A DNA stretch of 64,000 bases from Flavobacterium hydatis. GTDB taxonomy: Bacteria; Bacteroidota; Bacteroidia; Flavobacteriales; Flavobacteriaceae. The translations under genes were made by a program, and so were the position numbers. The stretch's first letter is position 1, and each line of letters opens with the position of its first letter. Below, piece by piece: positions 45,473-54,726 of this stretch. The stretch spans positions 248,001 through 312,000 of the forward strand of contig NZ_JPRM01000003.1 of assembly GCF_000737695.1 (NCBI RefSeq), written 5' to 3'. Under the pieces are notes generated by a model. That model worked only from the letters and a program-made list of their open reading frames with translations, did no database searches and had not been told where the DNA came from.

Positions 45473-45973
45473 AAATACTGTTTATTAAGTTTATAATATA
45501 AAATTAAGCCTCAATAAAGTATATTCTAAAAAATGAAATAAACAATTTTGAAAATAATCGAAAAATCAATTTAGGTGATTTTGATGATTATGAAATAAAA
45601 TTGAAAAACACTTTAGGTAAAAAAATATTATCAAAACTAAACCACAATCAAAATACTTTACAACGAAGTGAAATAAACATTTCATTATAAAATTGAACCA
45701 TTAAGAGATTAAGAAAAGTTAAGCTTTGCTTCTTAATGAAACTTAATATCTTAATGGTAAAACTCCTCACAGCGAGGCGAAATAAAACATTTCATTTAAA
45801 ATTGAACCATTAAGAGATTAAAAAAAATTAAGCTTTGCTTCTTAATGAAACTTAATATCTTAATGGTAAAACTCCTCACAGCGAAGCGAAATTTGCATTT
45901 AATAAACCCAATGTGATAAATGTTACTGTGGCTTATGTTTTAAGAAACAACCTTTGTATCAAAAAAAACATCA
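45473..45973. repeat. Gene-free region with a 109-bp duplicated hairpin unit
   Basis: Two direct repeats begin at 45691 and 45800 (offset 109 bp) and end near 45892. Each contains arms ACCATTAAGAGATTAAG and CTTAATATCTTAATGGT, so each copy forms a long hairpin. The left 200 bp is AT-rich with no feature I can name. The promoter of the TauE/SafE gene must lie in the last 60 bp; only an imperfect AACCTTTG is visible. Confidence 0.75.
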
Positions 45974-46759
45974 ATGGAATATTTAGGTTACTTTGCTTCA
46001 ATTATTATAGGACTTTCATTAGGCTTAATTGGCGGAGGGGGATCAATTCTTACTATCCCAATTTTAGTCTATCTATTTAAGATAAATCCAGAACAAGCCA
46101 CTACATATTCATTGTTTATAGTAGGAATCACAGCGTTATTTGGGAGTTATAGTCATTACAAAATGGGAAATCTTAAGCTGAAATCGGCGTTGTATTTTGC
46201 CATTCCATCGGTCATTTCTATCCTGATTATCCGAGAAGTAATTTTCCCCCAAATAGCAGCAACATTATTTTCTGTTGCTTCCTATACCGTATCCAAAGAT
46301 TTCTTAATCATGCTTATTTTCTCGGTATTGATGATAGCAGCCGCAATCTCGATGATTAAGAAAAACAAAGCCGAACTAAAACCAACAGAAACCAATTACA
46401 ACAAACTAAGTATAATAGGATTTGTAGTTGGTATCGTTACAGGATTTCTAGGTGCTGGCGGAGGTTTTTTAATTATTCCTGCGCTAATATTCTTTGCAAA
46501 TTTACCTATGAAACAAGCCGTAGGAACATCATTACTTATTATATTCATTAATTCCTCCATAGGTTTCGGAGGAGATTTATACATAGGAACTCCTGTAGAT
46601 TATATCTTTTTATTAGAAATTTCGGGCATTGCACTTTTAGGAATGCTAATAGGAACACAACTCTCCAAAAAAATCGATGGTACTAAACTAAAACCCTTAT
46701 TTGGATGGTTTGTATTAGTAATGGGATTTTATATAATCACCAAAGAAATTTTCTTTTAA
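45974..46759 (+). CDS. TauE/SafE family sulfite/anion exporter
   Basis: The protein has 261 residues and about eight transmembrane segments in two halves. The family hallmark is repeated: GLSLGLIGGGGSILTIPILV near residue 14 and GIVTGFLGAGGGFLIIPALI near residue 153. Such permeases export sulfite or sulfonates or take up related anions. The MBL-rhodanese and YeeE/YedE genes at 52-54.7 kb also handle reduced sulfur, but they are 5 kb away and not in the same operon. It is single, with no partner gene. Confidence 0.86.
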   Translation: MEYLGYFASIIIGLSLGLIGGGGSILTIPILVYLFKINPEQATTYSLFIVGITALFGSYSHYKMGNLKLKSALYFAIPSVISILIIREVIFPQIAATLFSVASYTVSKDFLIMLIFSVLMIAAAISMIKKNKAELKPTETNYNKLSIIGFVVGIVTGFLGAGGGFLIIPALIFFANLPMKQAVGTSLLIIFINSSIGFGGDLYIGTPVDYIFLLEISGIALLGMLIGTQLSKKIDGTKLKPLFGWFVLVMGFYIITKEIFF

Positions 46760-46899
46760 GATAAACTCAATCTAATCTTTGTTGTCTTTCTGGTAACATC
46801 TAAATAATCAAAAACTTTTTTAATTCATTAAATAAAAGTAAGCTTGAGGAAACTTTTTTCAGTACATTTAACTTAATACTGGTATTACGAATTAACCTT

Positions 46900-47937
46900 A
46901 TGGCAAAAACAATCAAACAATACGAAGAAAGTTTATTTACAGAAGACGATGGAAGTAAATTCTCTAAAATAAAAGACAAACTAATAAAAAGCTTCTCCTC
47001 TATCGACAGAGAAAAAATCATCAAAATTTTAATTCAATATTCCCAAAATGGCAAAATGCTACATTGGAGAAATTTCTTATTGACTGACATTATTGATCTC
47101 GTAAAAGAAGACGAAACAAATTACATAGATTTCTTCGAATGGGCAATTACAAAACCCGAGCTTACTTATTGGGGAATCGATGGACTCGTAAAAACAAAAG
47201 GAGAAAAAGCATATAAAACGCTTATAGAGTTAGCTCAAAACGAAAACTTACCAACTGATGTTCGTGCAAAAGCTATAAAAAGTATTGCAATACACAGCAA
47301 ACAACCTTTTGACCGTGATTTACCAAAAGATCCTGGTTATTGGAAAATTGAGAACTTTAGGATCGACGAATTATTAGATTGGCAAAGCAAAGCATACAAA
47401 CAAGGCTTAGGTCATAAAGAACCCCAAATTCATCCAACCTTAAAAAATCCAAAAACAGAGCTAGAAAAAGTAGTTTCTAAACTAGACAAAAAATTAAAAA
47501 TAGAAAGAGACAAGCAACAAGATTTATCAAATCCTTCAGATTGGCTTGCTATTGCCGATGAAAAGAAAATTGCAGCAATAGAACAAAAATGGAAACTACC
47601 CGAAAATTATCTGTTGTTTCTTAAGAACTATTCTCCAATTAATGTATTTATCGACGACGAAAAATTCTTTCAAGGATTGAATTTATATGGAGCAAATGAT
47701 TTAATCAAATCTCAAAATGGTTATTCATTCAACTCAATGACATCTGAAATTCTTACCGATTGGCCATCTAATTATATTGTAATTGCCGATGCTGGTGCTG
47801 ACCCATACTGTATTGATATTGCAAATATTACAAACAACGATGCACCAATTTATACAAGTATGCACGGAAATGGAAAATGGGAATTCGAAATATACGCAGA
47901 CTCGTTCATTGATTTTCTAAAAGATATCGTAGAGTAA
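46900..47937 (+). CDS. SMI1/KNR4 domain protein with HEAT-like N-terminus
   Basis: The protein has 345 residues. The N-terminal half is alpha-helical and HEAT-like (AYKTLIELAQNENLPTDVRA then KAIKSIAIHS). The C-terminal 145 residues match the SMI1/KNR4 (SUKH) fold: DWLAIADEKKIAAIEQKWKL, LLFLKNYSPIN and a later GADPYCIDI strand. SUKH proteins often act as immunity proteins against polymorphic toxins, but many are housekeeping orphans. No toxin gene is adjacent here, so immunity is only a possibility. A perfect 15-bp inverted repeat sits at its stop codon. Confidence 0.78.
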   Translation: MAKTIKQYEESLFTEDDGSKFSKIKDKLIKSFSSIDREKIIKILIQYSQNGKMLHWRNFLLTDIIDLVKEDETNYIDFFEWAITKPELTYWGIDGLVKTKGEKAYKTLIELAQNENLPTDVRAKAIKSIAIHSKQPFDRDLPKDPGYWKIENFRIDELLDWQSKAYKQGLGHKEPQIHPTLKNPKTELEKVVSKLDKKLKIERDKQQDLSNPSDWLAIADEKKIAAIEQKWKLPENYLLFLKNYSPINVFIDDEKFFQGLNLYGANDLIKSQNGYSFNSMTSEILTDWPSNYIVIADAGADPYCIDIANITNNDAPIYTSMHGNGKWEFEIYADSFIDFLKDIVE

Positions 47938-47972
47938 TCTTTGTCAAAGTTCTTTTTACTTTGACAAAGATT
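47936..47972. repeat. Convergent-end hairpin, copy 1
   Basis: AATCTTTGTCAAAGT and ACTTTGACAAAGATT form a perfect 15-bp inverted repeat with a T-rich loop, overlapping the stop codons of both convergent genes. A nearly identical hairpin lies at 49131-49165. It could terminate both transcripts, although the T run is in the loop. Confidence 0.7.
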
Positions 47973-48804
47973 AAAGCTCATATTTCCATTTCTGTTCTTT
48001 ATTATCAAACTCAATTTTCAAATAACGAATATGGCTAACAGGAATCTTAGTTATATTATGGCGCTTAATTTCCCAATCTTTAACTGACATAGCTAAGTCA
48101 ATTGCATCTTTTTCGAATTCCGTATATGGGCGTTTCTTTTTAATTTTAAATTCTCTTTGCAAACCATATACAGAATCATATTTAAACTCCCCTTCAGAAT
48201 TAACCAAATCAATACCAGTAAAAAGAGAAATTAATTTTCCGTTTTTATCTATATACAATCCCAACAAAACATGTTGATTTCCATAATCTTTAAGCTTGCC
48301 TGTTTTAAAAATAGAATCAATATTAGAAATCGGATTAGGGAGATTAAAATCACTTTCGAATTGATAAATAAAATCATCAATTTTAAATTTATTCCCATTT
48401 TCCAGCATCTTCTCATTGGGAACAACATTATTAGTCCATTTCAATGAAGCCGAATTAGAACAGTTTTTTTCAAACACTAATTTCTCATTCCTTTCAGAGG
48501 CATATACAACCCATTCCTCATTTACAAAAGCTTCCCAATAACAAGAATTTTGAGCACCTTTTTTTTGGTATCTAAAAGTAAATGACAATTCATTTGGAAT
48601 ATTTTCGTTTTTATAACTTTTCAGAACCTTAAATGTGATCGTATAATTAGAAGAATCTTTATCAAATGTCTTTTTTATTATTCTTCCAGTAAACACCTCT
48701 TTTGAAGAATAAAACTCTAATATAGCTTTCGGAATATCGCAATCACATGCAAAACTATTAATACTTCCAAAAAAGAAAAAAAACAGCGTAATTATGTATT
48801 TCAT
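47971..48804 (-). CDS. Secreted protein with possible NTR/TIMP-like N-terminus, 277 residues
   Basis: A hydrophobic signal (MKYIITLFFFFFGSINSFA) is followed directly by CDCD. The next 110 residues (SSKEVFTGRIIKKTFDKDSS, a Cys-containing middle SCYWEAFVNEEWVVYAS) resemble the netrin/TIMP-type OB fold, in which the mature protein begins with Cys and carries a VFxGxV motif. The C-terminal 120 residues (LLGLYIDKNGKLISLFTGID) are a mixed domain, like those found at the end of some TonB-type proteins. The family is uncertain; it is a single gene. Confidence 0.6.
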   Translation of the reverse strand: MKYIITLFFFFFGSINSFACDCDIPKAILEFYSSKEVFTGRIIKKTFDKDSSNYTITFKVLKSYKNENIPNELSFTFRYQKKGAQNSCYWEAFVNEEWVVYASERNEKLVFEKNCSNSASLKWTNNVVPNEKMLENGNKFKIDDFIYQFESDFNLPNPISNIDSIFKTGKLKDYGNQHVLLGLYIDKNGKLISLFTGIDLVNSEGEFKYDSVYGLQREFKIKKKRPYTEFEKDAIDLAMSVKDWEIKRHNITKIPVSHIRYLKIEFDNKEQKWKYEL

Positions 48805-49252
48805 TTATTAAAATAATTCGTTCTAAACTAAATAACTAAAATCATTATTTAGAATTATATTTTGGGCGTTCCCTTCGGTCGGGCTATCCGCTATATCTTT
48901 TTATTAGAAAAAAAATAAAAAGGATAACGCTCCTATCCCTAACGCAACCATAGAGATAATAAATTTTTGATTTTTATAAAACTTTAGAAAACCAACTTTC
49001 AACACAAAAATAGTGCGGATTTTCAATCCGTGCCCGTTCCAACCAAAGCACTATTTTTTTGTTTTAGATTATGGGCACGAATTAAAAATCCGCGCTATCG
49101 TGTTTCAACCATTGGAACGCAATTAAAGGCATCTTTGTCAAAGTTTTTTTTACTTTGACAAAGATTAAAATCCTTTTTAATCCTTTAATCTGTGGCAGTA
49201 AAATCAGCTACCAACCATATAATTAATTCGTGAGATTCGTGACTAAAAAACC
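48805..49252. repeat. Intergenic region with three dispersed-repeat types
   Basis: Three structured pieces follow one another: an imperfect palindromic element (48863-48945) with GGGCGTT...GGGCTATCCGCTATATC and a GGATAACGCTCC...TAACGC end; a second inverted-repeat element (49001-49034 with 49073-49104; GCGGATTTTCAATCCG and AAAAATCCGCGC); and hairpin copy 2 of ATCTTTGTCAAAGT/ACTTTGACAAAGAT (49131-49165). No ORF or RNA gene is seen. I recall the first piece as common between genes in this genus. Confidence 0.65.
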
Positions 49253-50329
49253 TTAATGTTCCCCATATCCAATATCATCCATTTTACCACTAAAAACGCG
49301 ATATTGAATAATAAAATAGACAATTACTAGAGCCAAAGCGATAAAGAACCAACTCATTCCGGCTTCTAGTCCGTATTCGTGCGCTGCGGTATTATAAATC
49401 GTTAAAGAAGGATTTACACTATTCGTAGATGGTAAAACATTGGGGAAAATTGAAACTGCCGTTGAGGCAAAACCTCCCACAAGAAACAATGTAGAAAACA
49501 CAAATCCTAAACCGTCTTTTTTGTACGAGCGTACCTTAAATAATCCTATAATACCAATAAAAGTAATTAATGGAAAAATCCACAATATTGGCGTTTCAAT
49601 AAAATTATGAAAAGGTTTTGGCTCGATAAAATGCCAGATTTGCAAGGATATAAACACCAAAATAAGCAATACAATATTGAGTTTAAAAACTACATTTTTA
49701 AGCTTTTCATTTAATGAAGAATTGGTTTTAAAAATAATCCAGTTTGCACCATGAATTGTTAAAGCTACAACGCTTACAATTCCCAGAAACAAAGTAAACC
49801 AATCAATAATTCCTAATTCAGCCGCTTGCGGACTAAAAGTAGGATTCCATAAAGGCAAAAAGAAAAAATGAGCTTCCTGAGTAGAAACACCATTTACAAC
49901 CATTCCTAAATTCACACCACGAACAATATTACCTAAAGCAATCCCAAAGAATAAAGCCAATAGTAAACTCGCAATCCCAAATGCTTTATCCCAAATTACC
50001 TCCCACATTGGATGATGAATTTGTCCGCGCATTTCAAGTCCGATCGCTCTAAAAATAAGCAACCACAAAATCATAATCAACGGCAGATAAAACCCGCTGA
50101 ACGAAGATGCATACAAAATCGGAAAAGCAAAAAACAAAACACCTCCCGCGGCAATAATCCAAACTTCGTTGGCATCCCAAAAAGGACCAATCGCACTGGT
50201 TATCGCCTTCTTATCTTTTTCAGTTTTAGCAAAAAATAAATGAATAATTCCTGCACCAAAATCATAACCGTCTAAAACAATGTAAACAGCTAGAATTCCC
50301 ATTAAAATTACATACCAAAAAAATTCCAT
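49253..50329 (-). CDS. cydB: Cytochrome bd ubiquinol oxidase subunit II
   Basis: The protein has 358 residues and is very hydrophobic, with about nine transmembrane segments. Family motifs include VLDGYDFGAGIIHLFF, AIGPFWDANEVWIIAAGGVLFFAFP and FRAIGLEMRG. It pairs with CydA to reduce oxygen to water with quinol as donor, typically with high oxygen affinity. It starts 2 bp after cydA, so the two are co-transcribed. The C-terminus ends in a short soluble tail (GKMDDIGYGEH). Confidence 0.95.
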   Translation of the reverse strand: MEFFWYVILMGILAVYIVLDGYDFGAGIIHLFFAKTEKDKKAITSAIGPFWDANEVWIIAAGGVLFFAFPILYASSFSGFYLPLIMILWLLIFRAIGLEMRGQIHHPMWEVIWDKAFGIASLLLALFFGIALGNIVRGVNLGMVVNGVSTQEAHFFFLPLWNPTFSPQAAELGIIDWFTLFLGIVSVVALTIHGANWIIFKTNSSLNEKLKNVVFKLNIVLLILVFISLQIWHFIEPKPFHNFIETPILWIFPLITFIGIIGLFKVRSYKKDGLGFVFSTLFLVGGFASTAVSIFPNVLPSTNSVNPSLTIYNTAAHEYGLEAGMSWFFIALALVIVYFIIQYRVFSGKMDDIGYGEH

Positions 50330-50331
50330 AA

Positions 50332-51663
50332 CTATATTTTTTCTGTGTGAGGTCCTTTATTGATGATTTTTCCAACCATTAGCAAAAACAACATGCCCAA
50401 TAAAAGATACAATCCTATAAATCCTAATAATGTAAATAACGTATTCCCAGAGGAAACCGTTGGCGAAGCACCTTCGGCAGTGCGTAATAAATTATAAACC
50501 AACCACGGCTGACGTCCTAACTCGGCAGTATACCATCCTGTAGTATTGGCGATATACGGAAAAGGAAGCATAAAAAGCAACGACCATAAAATCCACTTGG
50601 TTTCAAAAAGTTTTTTTCGGCAAAGCTGTAAAACTGCCACAGACATCAACCCAATAAAAATTGTCCCTAGTCCTACCATAATATGATAAGCATAATACAA
50701 TCCCGAGATATTAGTTGGGTGAACACTTTCGTCAAACTGATCTAATCCTTTAATTTCCTGATGCCAGCTTCCGTAAGTTAGGAAACTCAAGATATTAGGA
50801 ACGGCAATTTTATTATCAAGTTTTTTATCTTTTACATCCGGTTGCCCGATAAGCACAATCTCAGAACCTTTTTTCTCAGTATGAAAAATTCCTTCCATAG
50901 CTGCAAAAGTCACAGGTTGGTATTTCACCACGTTTTTAGCCAATAAATCACCCGTAGGAACAGCTACAATTATACACGAAATTAATCCGAAGATAACACC
51001 CGTTTTTACGAATAATTTCCCGTAAGTTAAGTTCTTCTTACTCAGAATATAAAAAGCTCCGATTCCGGCAACAACAAACGAACTTGTTATCATAGATGCA
51101 GCCTGATTATGTAAGTACGAAGGCCATAACCAAGGATTAAGAAACAAGGCTTGAAAATTGGTTAATACAAATCTTCCGTTTTCGAGAATTTCATAACCTA
51201 CAGGATTTTGCATCCACGAATGTGTCGCAATAATTAAAAATCCGCTTGCCCAAGAACCGATACATATAAGCAATGCCGTAACAAAATGCCATTTATGTCC
51301 GAGTAGTTTCTCGCCAAACAAGAATATCCCAAGAAAAGATGATTCTAAGAAAAAAGAAAACATCCCTTCCATAGCAAGCGTTTGCCCGATAATTCCACCT
51401 GTTAATTCCGAGAATTTAGCCCAATTGGTTCCAAACTGAAACTCCATCGGGATTCCCGTAACAACACCCATTGCAAAATTTAAAGCAAAAATCCTCATCC
51501 AAAAATGAGTCGCGTGATTGTATTGTTCGTTTTGAGTTTTTAAATATTTCCATTTAAAATATACAATGATTAAAGAAAGTCCCATTGTAAGTTGCGGAAA
51601 GAGGTAGTGAAAGGTTATTGTAAATGCGAATTGCATTCGGTCATAAAAAAGCATTTCTTCCAT
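50332..51663 (-). CDS. cydA: Cytochrome bd ubiquinol oxidase subunit I
   Basis: The protein has 443 residues from ATG 51663 (MEEMLFYDRMQFAFTITFHY); the open frame continues to 51720 without a reasonable N-terminus. The heme-ligand helix FHYLFPQLTMG, the HSWMQNPVGYE segment, the quinol loop and the highly conserved GRQPWLVYNLLRT are present. The length indicates the short Q-loop subfamily. It is the quinol-oxidising, heme-bearing subunit. No CydX-like small subunit is evident after cydB. Confidence 0.94.
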   Translation of the reverse strand: MEEMLFYDRMQFAFTITFHYLFPQLTMGLSLIIVYFKWKYLKTQNEQYNHATHFWMRIFALNFAMGVVTGIPMEFQFGTNWAKFSELTGGIIGQTLAMEGMFSFFLESSFLGIFLFGEKLLGHKWHFVTALLICIGSWASGFLIIATHSWMQNPVGYEILENGRFVLTNFQALFLNPWLWPSYLHNQAASMITSSFVVAGIGAFYILSKKNLTYGKLFVKTGVIFGLISCIIVAVPTGDLLAKNVVKYQPVTFAAMEGIFHTEKKGSEIVLIGQPDVKDKKLDNKIAVPNILSFLTYGSWHQEIKGLDQFDESVHPTNISGLYYAYHIMVGLGTIFIGLMSVAVLQLCRKKLFETKWILWSLLFMLPFPYIANTTGWYTAELGRQPWLVYNLLRTAEGASPTVSSGNTLFTLLGFIGLYLLLGMLFLLMVGKIINKGPHTEKI

Positions 51664-52163
51664 ACTAGCGTATTTTATTTTATTATGAGGTTTCGCAAAT
51701 TTACCTATTAAAACTAACATTTTATGTCATAAAAAAAACTTTATCACCTTGTCTTTGTCAAAACTTTTAGCTAGTTCAAAAATAGACAAACCACTAATTA
51801 CATAAAAACCAAACAACTAAAAACAAGCATTACTTACTTAAACACTATACCATTATTTTTTTTAAACCATTTAAGTCATTTAAGCCCATTTAAGTTTTAC
51901 TCGAATAGCTTAACTTATATTTACTTATATCACTTATATGGTGAAATACTAACTTAAATAACCTGCCATTAATTCTTTTTAGATTATAAGTGATTCAAGT
52001 TAATTTAACTTTTATATAAACAGGCTGATTACTATTTACTTATATCACTCATACAGTTCAATTTTTCTTTTTTTGAGCTCAAAATAAAAACTGTAACATT
52101 AGTCACTTATTTTCCAAAAAAACAAAGTTACCTTTGTAAAACATTATTTAAGATTACACAACA
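51664..52163. other. Divergent region between cydA and the sulfur genes
   Basis: This 500-bp AT-rich gap serves two divergent operons. It contains imperfect direct repeats of TTTACTTATATCAC (near 51920 and 52034) and TTTAAG-rich text at 51870-51910, and the -7 element of the right-hand operon at 52129-52136. No gene or RNA is seen. Confidence 0.45.
52122..52137 (+). promoter_or_regulatory. TACCTTTG -7 element inside a palindrome, MBL-rhodanese operon
   Basis: TACCTTTG (52129-52136) is a TAnnTTTG element, with the ATG 27 nt downstream. It lies within the inverted repeat ACAAAG-TTAC-CTTTGT, a possible operator for a sulfur-responsive regulator, or chance in AT-rich DNA. Confidence 0.5.
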
Positions 52164-53579
52164 ATGAAAATTGAACAAATTTATACCGGATGTTTAGCAC
52201 AGGGCGCCTATTATATTACTTCAAATGGCGAAGCTGCAATTATAGATCCGCTCAGAGAAATACAACCCTACTTAGACCGTTTAAACCGTGATCAGGTAAA
52301 ATTAAAATACATCTTCGAAACTCATTTCCATGCCGATTTCGTTTCGGGACATGTTGATTTAAGTAAAGAAACTGGCGCACCAATTATTTATGGTCCAAAT
52401 GCCGAATGTGGATTCGATTGCGTTTCTGCAACCGATGGACAAGAATTTAAGTTAGGAAACATCACAATAAAAGCGTTGCATACTCCTGGACATACTATGG
52501 AAAGCACCACTTATTTATTAATTGATGAAAACGGAAAAGATTATGCGATTTTTTCTGGAGATACTTTATTTATTGGAGATGTTGGTCGTCCTGACTTAGC
52601 TCAAAAAGCTACTTCAATGACGCAAGATCAACTAGCAGCAATATTATTTAATTCGCTACGAACAAAGATAATGCCTTTGGCAGATAATGTTATTGTATAT
52701 CCTGCTCATGGTGCTGGAAGTGCTTGTGGTAAAAACATGAGTAAAGAAACGGTATCGACTATAGGAAACCAAAAAGCAACCAATTATGCTTTGCGTGCTA
52801 ATATGACCGAAGCTGAATTTATCACTGAAGTTACCGATGGATTATTGCCACCTCCTGCTTATTTTAGCATGAATGTAGCTATGAACAAAAGTGGTTACGA
52901 AAGTTTTGAATCTGTTTTAAACAACGGAATGAAAGCTATAAAAGTGGATGAATTTGAGGCTGTAGCCGAAGAAACTGGTGCTTTAGTTTTAGATACAAGA
53001 AATAGCGGAGATTTTAGCAAAGGATTTATTCCGCAATCGGTAAATATTGGTATCAATGGAGATTTTGCTCCATGGGTTGGTACTTTAATTGCCGATGTAA
53101 AACAACCTATTATATTAGTAACCGAAATAGGATTAGAAGAAGAAGCTGTAACACGATTAAGTCGTGTAGGTTTTGATTCGATTATCGGGCATCTTGAAGG
53201 TGGTTTTGATGCTTGGAAAAATGCTGGTTACGAAACTGATACGGTAAACAGAATTACGGCTGACCAATTTGCGGGTGAATTTAAGGTTGAAGAAAACAAA
53301 GTAATTGACATTCGTAAAGAAACCGAATATAGTGCCGAACATATCGAAGACGCTTACAACAAACCATTGGCTTATATTAATGACTGGGTAAAAGATATCG
53401 ACACAAAAGAACATTTTTATTTACATTGTGCTGGTGGATACAGAAGTATGATTGCTGCATCGATATTACAAGCGCGCGGATTTAGAAACTTCACCGAAGT
53501 TGAAGGAGGTTTTAATGCTATTGCAAAAACTACAATTCCAAAATCAGATTTCGTTTGTCAAAGCAAAGTTTTAAAGTAA
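52164..53579 (+). CDS. MBL-fold hydrolase with two rhodanese domains (persulfide dioxygenase-like)
   Basis: The protein has 471 residues. The metallo-beta-lactamase part (about 1-245) has H54, H56 and D58 (THFHADF), a later HTPGH and GDTLFIGDVGRPDL, as in ETHE1-type persulfide dioxygenases. Two rhodanese domains follow. The first (about 270-360) lacks the catalytic Cys (PIILVTEIGLEEEA). The second (about 370-465) has it in LHCAGGYRS. The order MBL-rhodanese-rhodanese matches CstB-type enzymes that oxidise persulfides to sulfite and thiosulfate. Two YeeE/YedE-type transporter genes lie immediately downstream. Confidence 0.88.
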   Translation: MKIEQIYTGCLAQGAYYITSNGEAAIIDPLREIQPYLDRLNRDQVKLKYIFETHFHADFVSGHVDLSKETGAPIIYGPNAECGFDCVSATDGQEFKLGNITIKALHTPGHTMESTTYLLIDENGKDYAIFSGDTLFIGDVGRPDLAQKATSMTQDQLAAILFNSLRTKIMPLADNVIVYPAHGAGSACGKNMSKETVSTIGNQKATNYALRANMTEAEFITEVTDGLLPPPAYFSMNVAMNKSGYESFESVLNNGMKAIKVDEFEAVAEETGALVLDTRNSGDFSKGFIPQSVNIGINGDFAPWVGTLIADVKQPIILVTEIGLEEEAVTRLSRVGFDSIIGHLEGGFDAWKNAGYETDTVNRITADQFAGEFKVEENKVIDIRKETEYSAEHIEDAYNKPLAYINDWVKDIDTKEHFYLHCAGGYRSMIAASILQARGFRNFTEVEGGFNAIAKTTIPKSDFVCQSKVLK

Positions 53580-53667
53580 ATAAGTAACAAAGGTACAGAG
53601 GTACAAAGCGACAAAGATTTTAGCCTCTGAACCTTTGCCACTCCAAACCTAAATAAAAAAGTAACAA

Positions 53668-54237
53668 ATGAATTTAATTGATATTATAAAAGAACCTTGG
53701 CCTTGGTATGTTTCAGGTCCGCTAATAGGATTGACCGTTCCTATTTTATTAATTTTTGGTAACAAAGCATTTGGTATTAGTTCCTCTTTACGCCATATAT
53801 GCGCCATGTGTATTCCGGCAAATATTCCATTCTTTAAATACGATTGGAAAAAAGAAAGCTGGAATTTATTATTTGTCTTCGGAATATTCTTGGGCGGAGT
53901 CATAGCAACTGTTTTCTTATCGAATCCGAATGCTATCGAAATAAACTCAAAACTTACAACGGAATTAGCAACTTATGGCATTACCGATAATTCTGGATTA
54001 ATGCCTGTTCAGCTTTTTTCATGGGAAAGTTTATTAACTCTTCGTGGATTTATAATGATTGTAGTAGGTGGTTTTCTTGTAGGTTTCGGAACGCGTTATG
54101 CGGGAGGATGTACAAGCGGACACGCAATCATGGGAATTTCTAATTTGCAATGGCCATCTCTAGTAGCAACTATTTGCTTTATGATTGGCGGATTTGTTAT
54201 GGCAAACCTGATTCTTCCTTATATACTTTCACTTTAA
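53668..54237 (+). CDS. YeeE/YedE family sulfur-transport membrane protein
   Basis: The protein has 189 residues and about four or five transmembrane segments. The conserved Cys motif is GGCTSGHAIMG near residue 148, in which the Cys passes thiosulfate or sulfur along the channel in studied members. It is the first of a pair of half-size proteins; together they supply the repeats found in a single-chain YeeE. It lies 88 bp after the MBL-rhodanese gene and 10 bp before the next half. Confidence 0.86.
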   Translation: MNLIDIIKEPWPWYVSGPLIGLTVPILLIFGNKAFGISSSLRHICAMCIPANIPFFKYDWKKESWNLLFVFGIFLGGVIATVFLSNPNAIEINSKLTTELATYGITDNSGLMPVQLFSWESLLTLRGFIMIVVGGFLVGFGTRYAGGCTSGHAIMGISNLQWPSLVATICFMIGGFVMANLILPYILSL

Positions 54238-54247
54238 ATTCTTAAAA

Positions 54248-54664
54248 ATGAAAATTTCAAACTTAAAATATATGCTTGTCGGAATTGTATTCGGCATAGT
54301 ATTCGTAAAAGCCGAAATCATTAGTTGGTACCGTATTCAGGAAATGTTTCGTTTACAATCATTCTTCATGTATGGCGTAATCGGAAGTGCTGTTGCAGTA
54401 GGAATGTTATCAGTTTTTTTGATAAAAAAATTCAAGGTAAAAACTATTCAGGGAGAAGAAATCAAGATTGAACCTAAAACATTTAGTAAAGGTCAGATAT
54501 ATGGCGGATTATTATTTGGATTTGGTTGGGCAATCACTGGAGCTTGTCCTGGTCCTCTTTTTGCACAAATAGGAACTGGAGTAACTGTAATTGCAGTAAC
54601 ATTGGTAAGTGCAATATTAGGAACTTGGGTTTATGGTTATTTTAAAGACAACTTGCCTCATTAA
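54248..54664 (+). CDS. YeeE/YedE family protein, second half (DUF6691-type)
   Basis: The protein has 138 residues and about four transmembrane segments. The second Cys motif is GACPGPLFAQIGTG near residue 97, complementary to the first half. It probably pairs with the previous gene product to import or export thiosulfate or sulfite-related species linked to the MBL-rhodanese enzyme. The start is 10 bp after the previous stop, consistent with coupled expression. Confidence 0.84.
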   Translation: MKISNLKYMLVGIVFGIVFVKAEIISWYRIQEMFRLQSFFMYGVIGSAVAVGMLSVFLIKKFKVKTIQGEEIKIEPKTFSKGQIYGGLLFGFGWAITGACPGPLFAQIGTGVTVIAVTLVSAILGTWVYGYFKDNLPH

Positions 54665-54726
54665 GCATATTGTAAACTAATTTATCAGCTACTATCATAA
54701 ACCAATTCTGCGGAAGCATAACCAAA

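Noticed and set aside
46900..47937. SMI1/KNR4 protein as an immunity gene of a toxin system.
   Set aside because: No toxin, Rhs, WXG or secretion gene is adjacent; orphan SUKH proteins are common.
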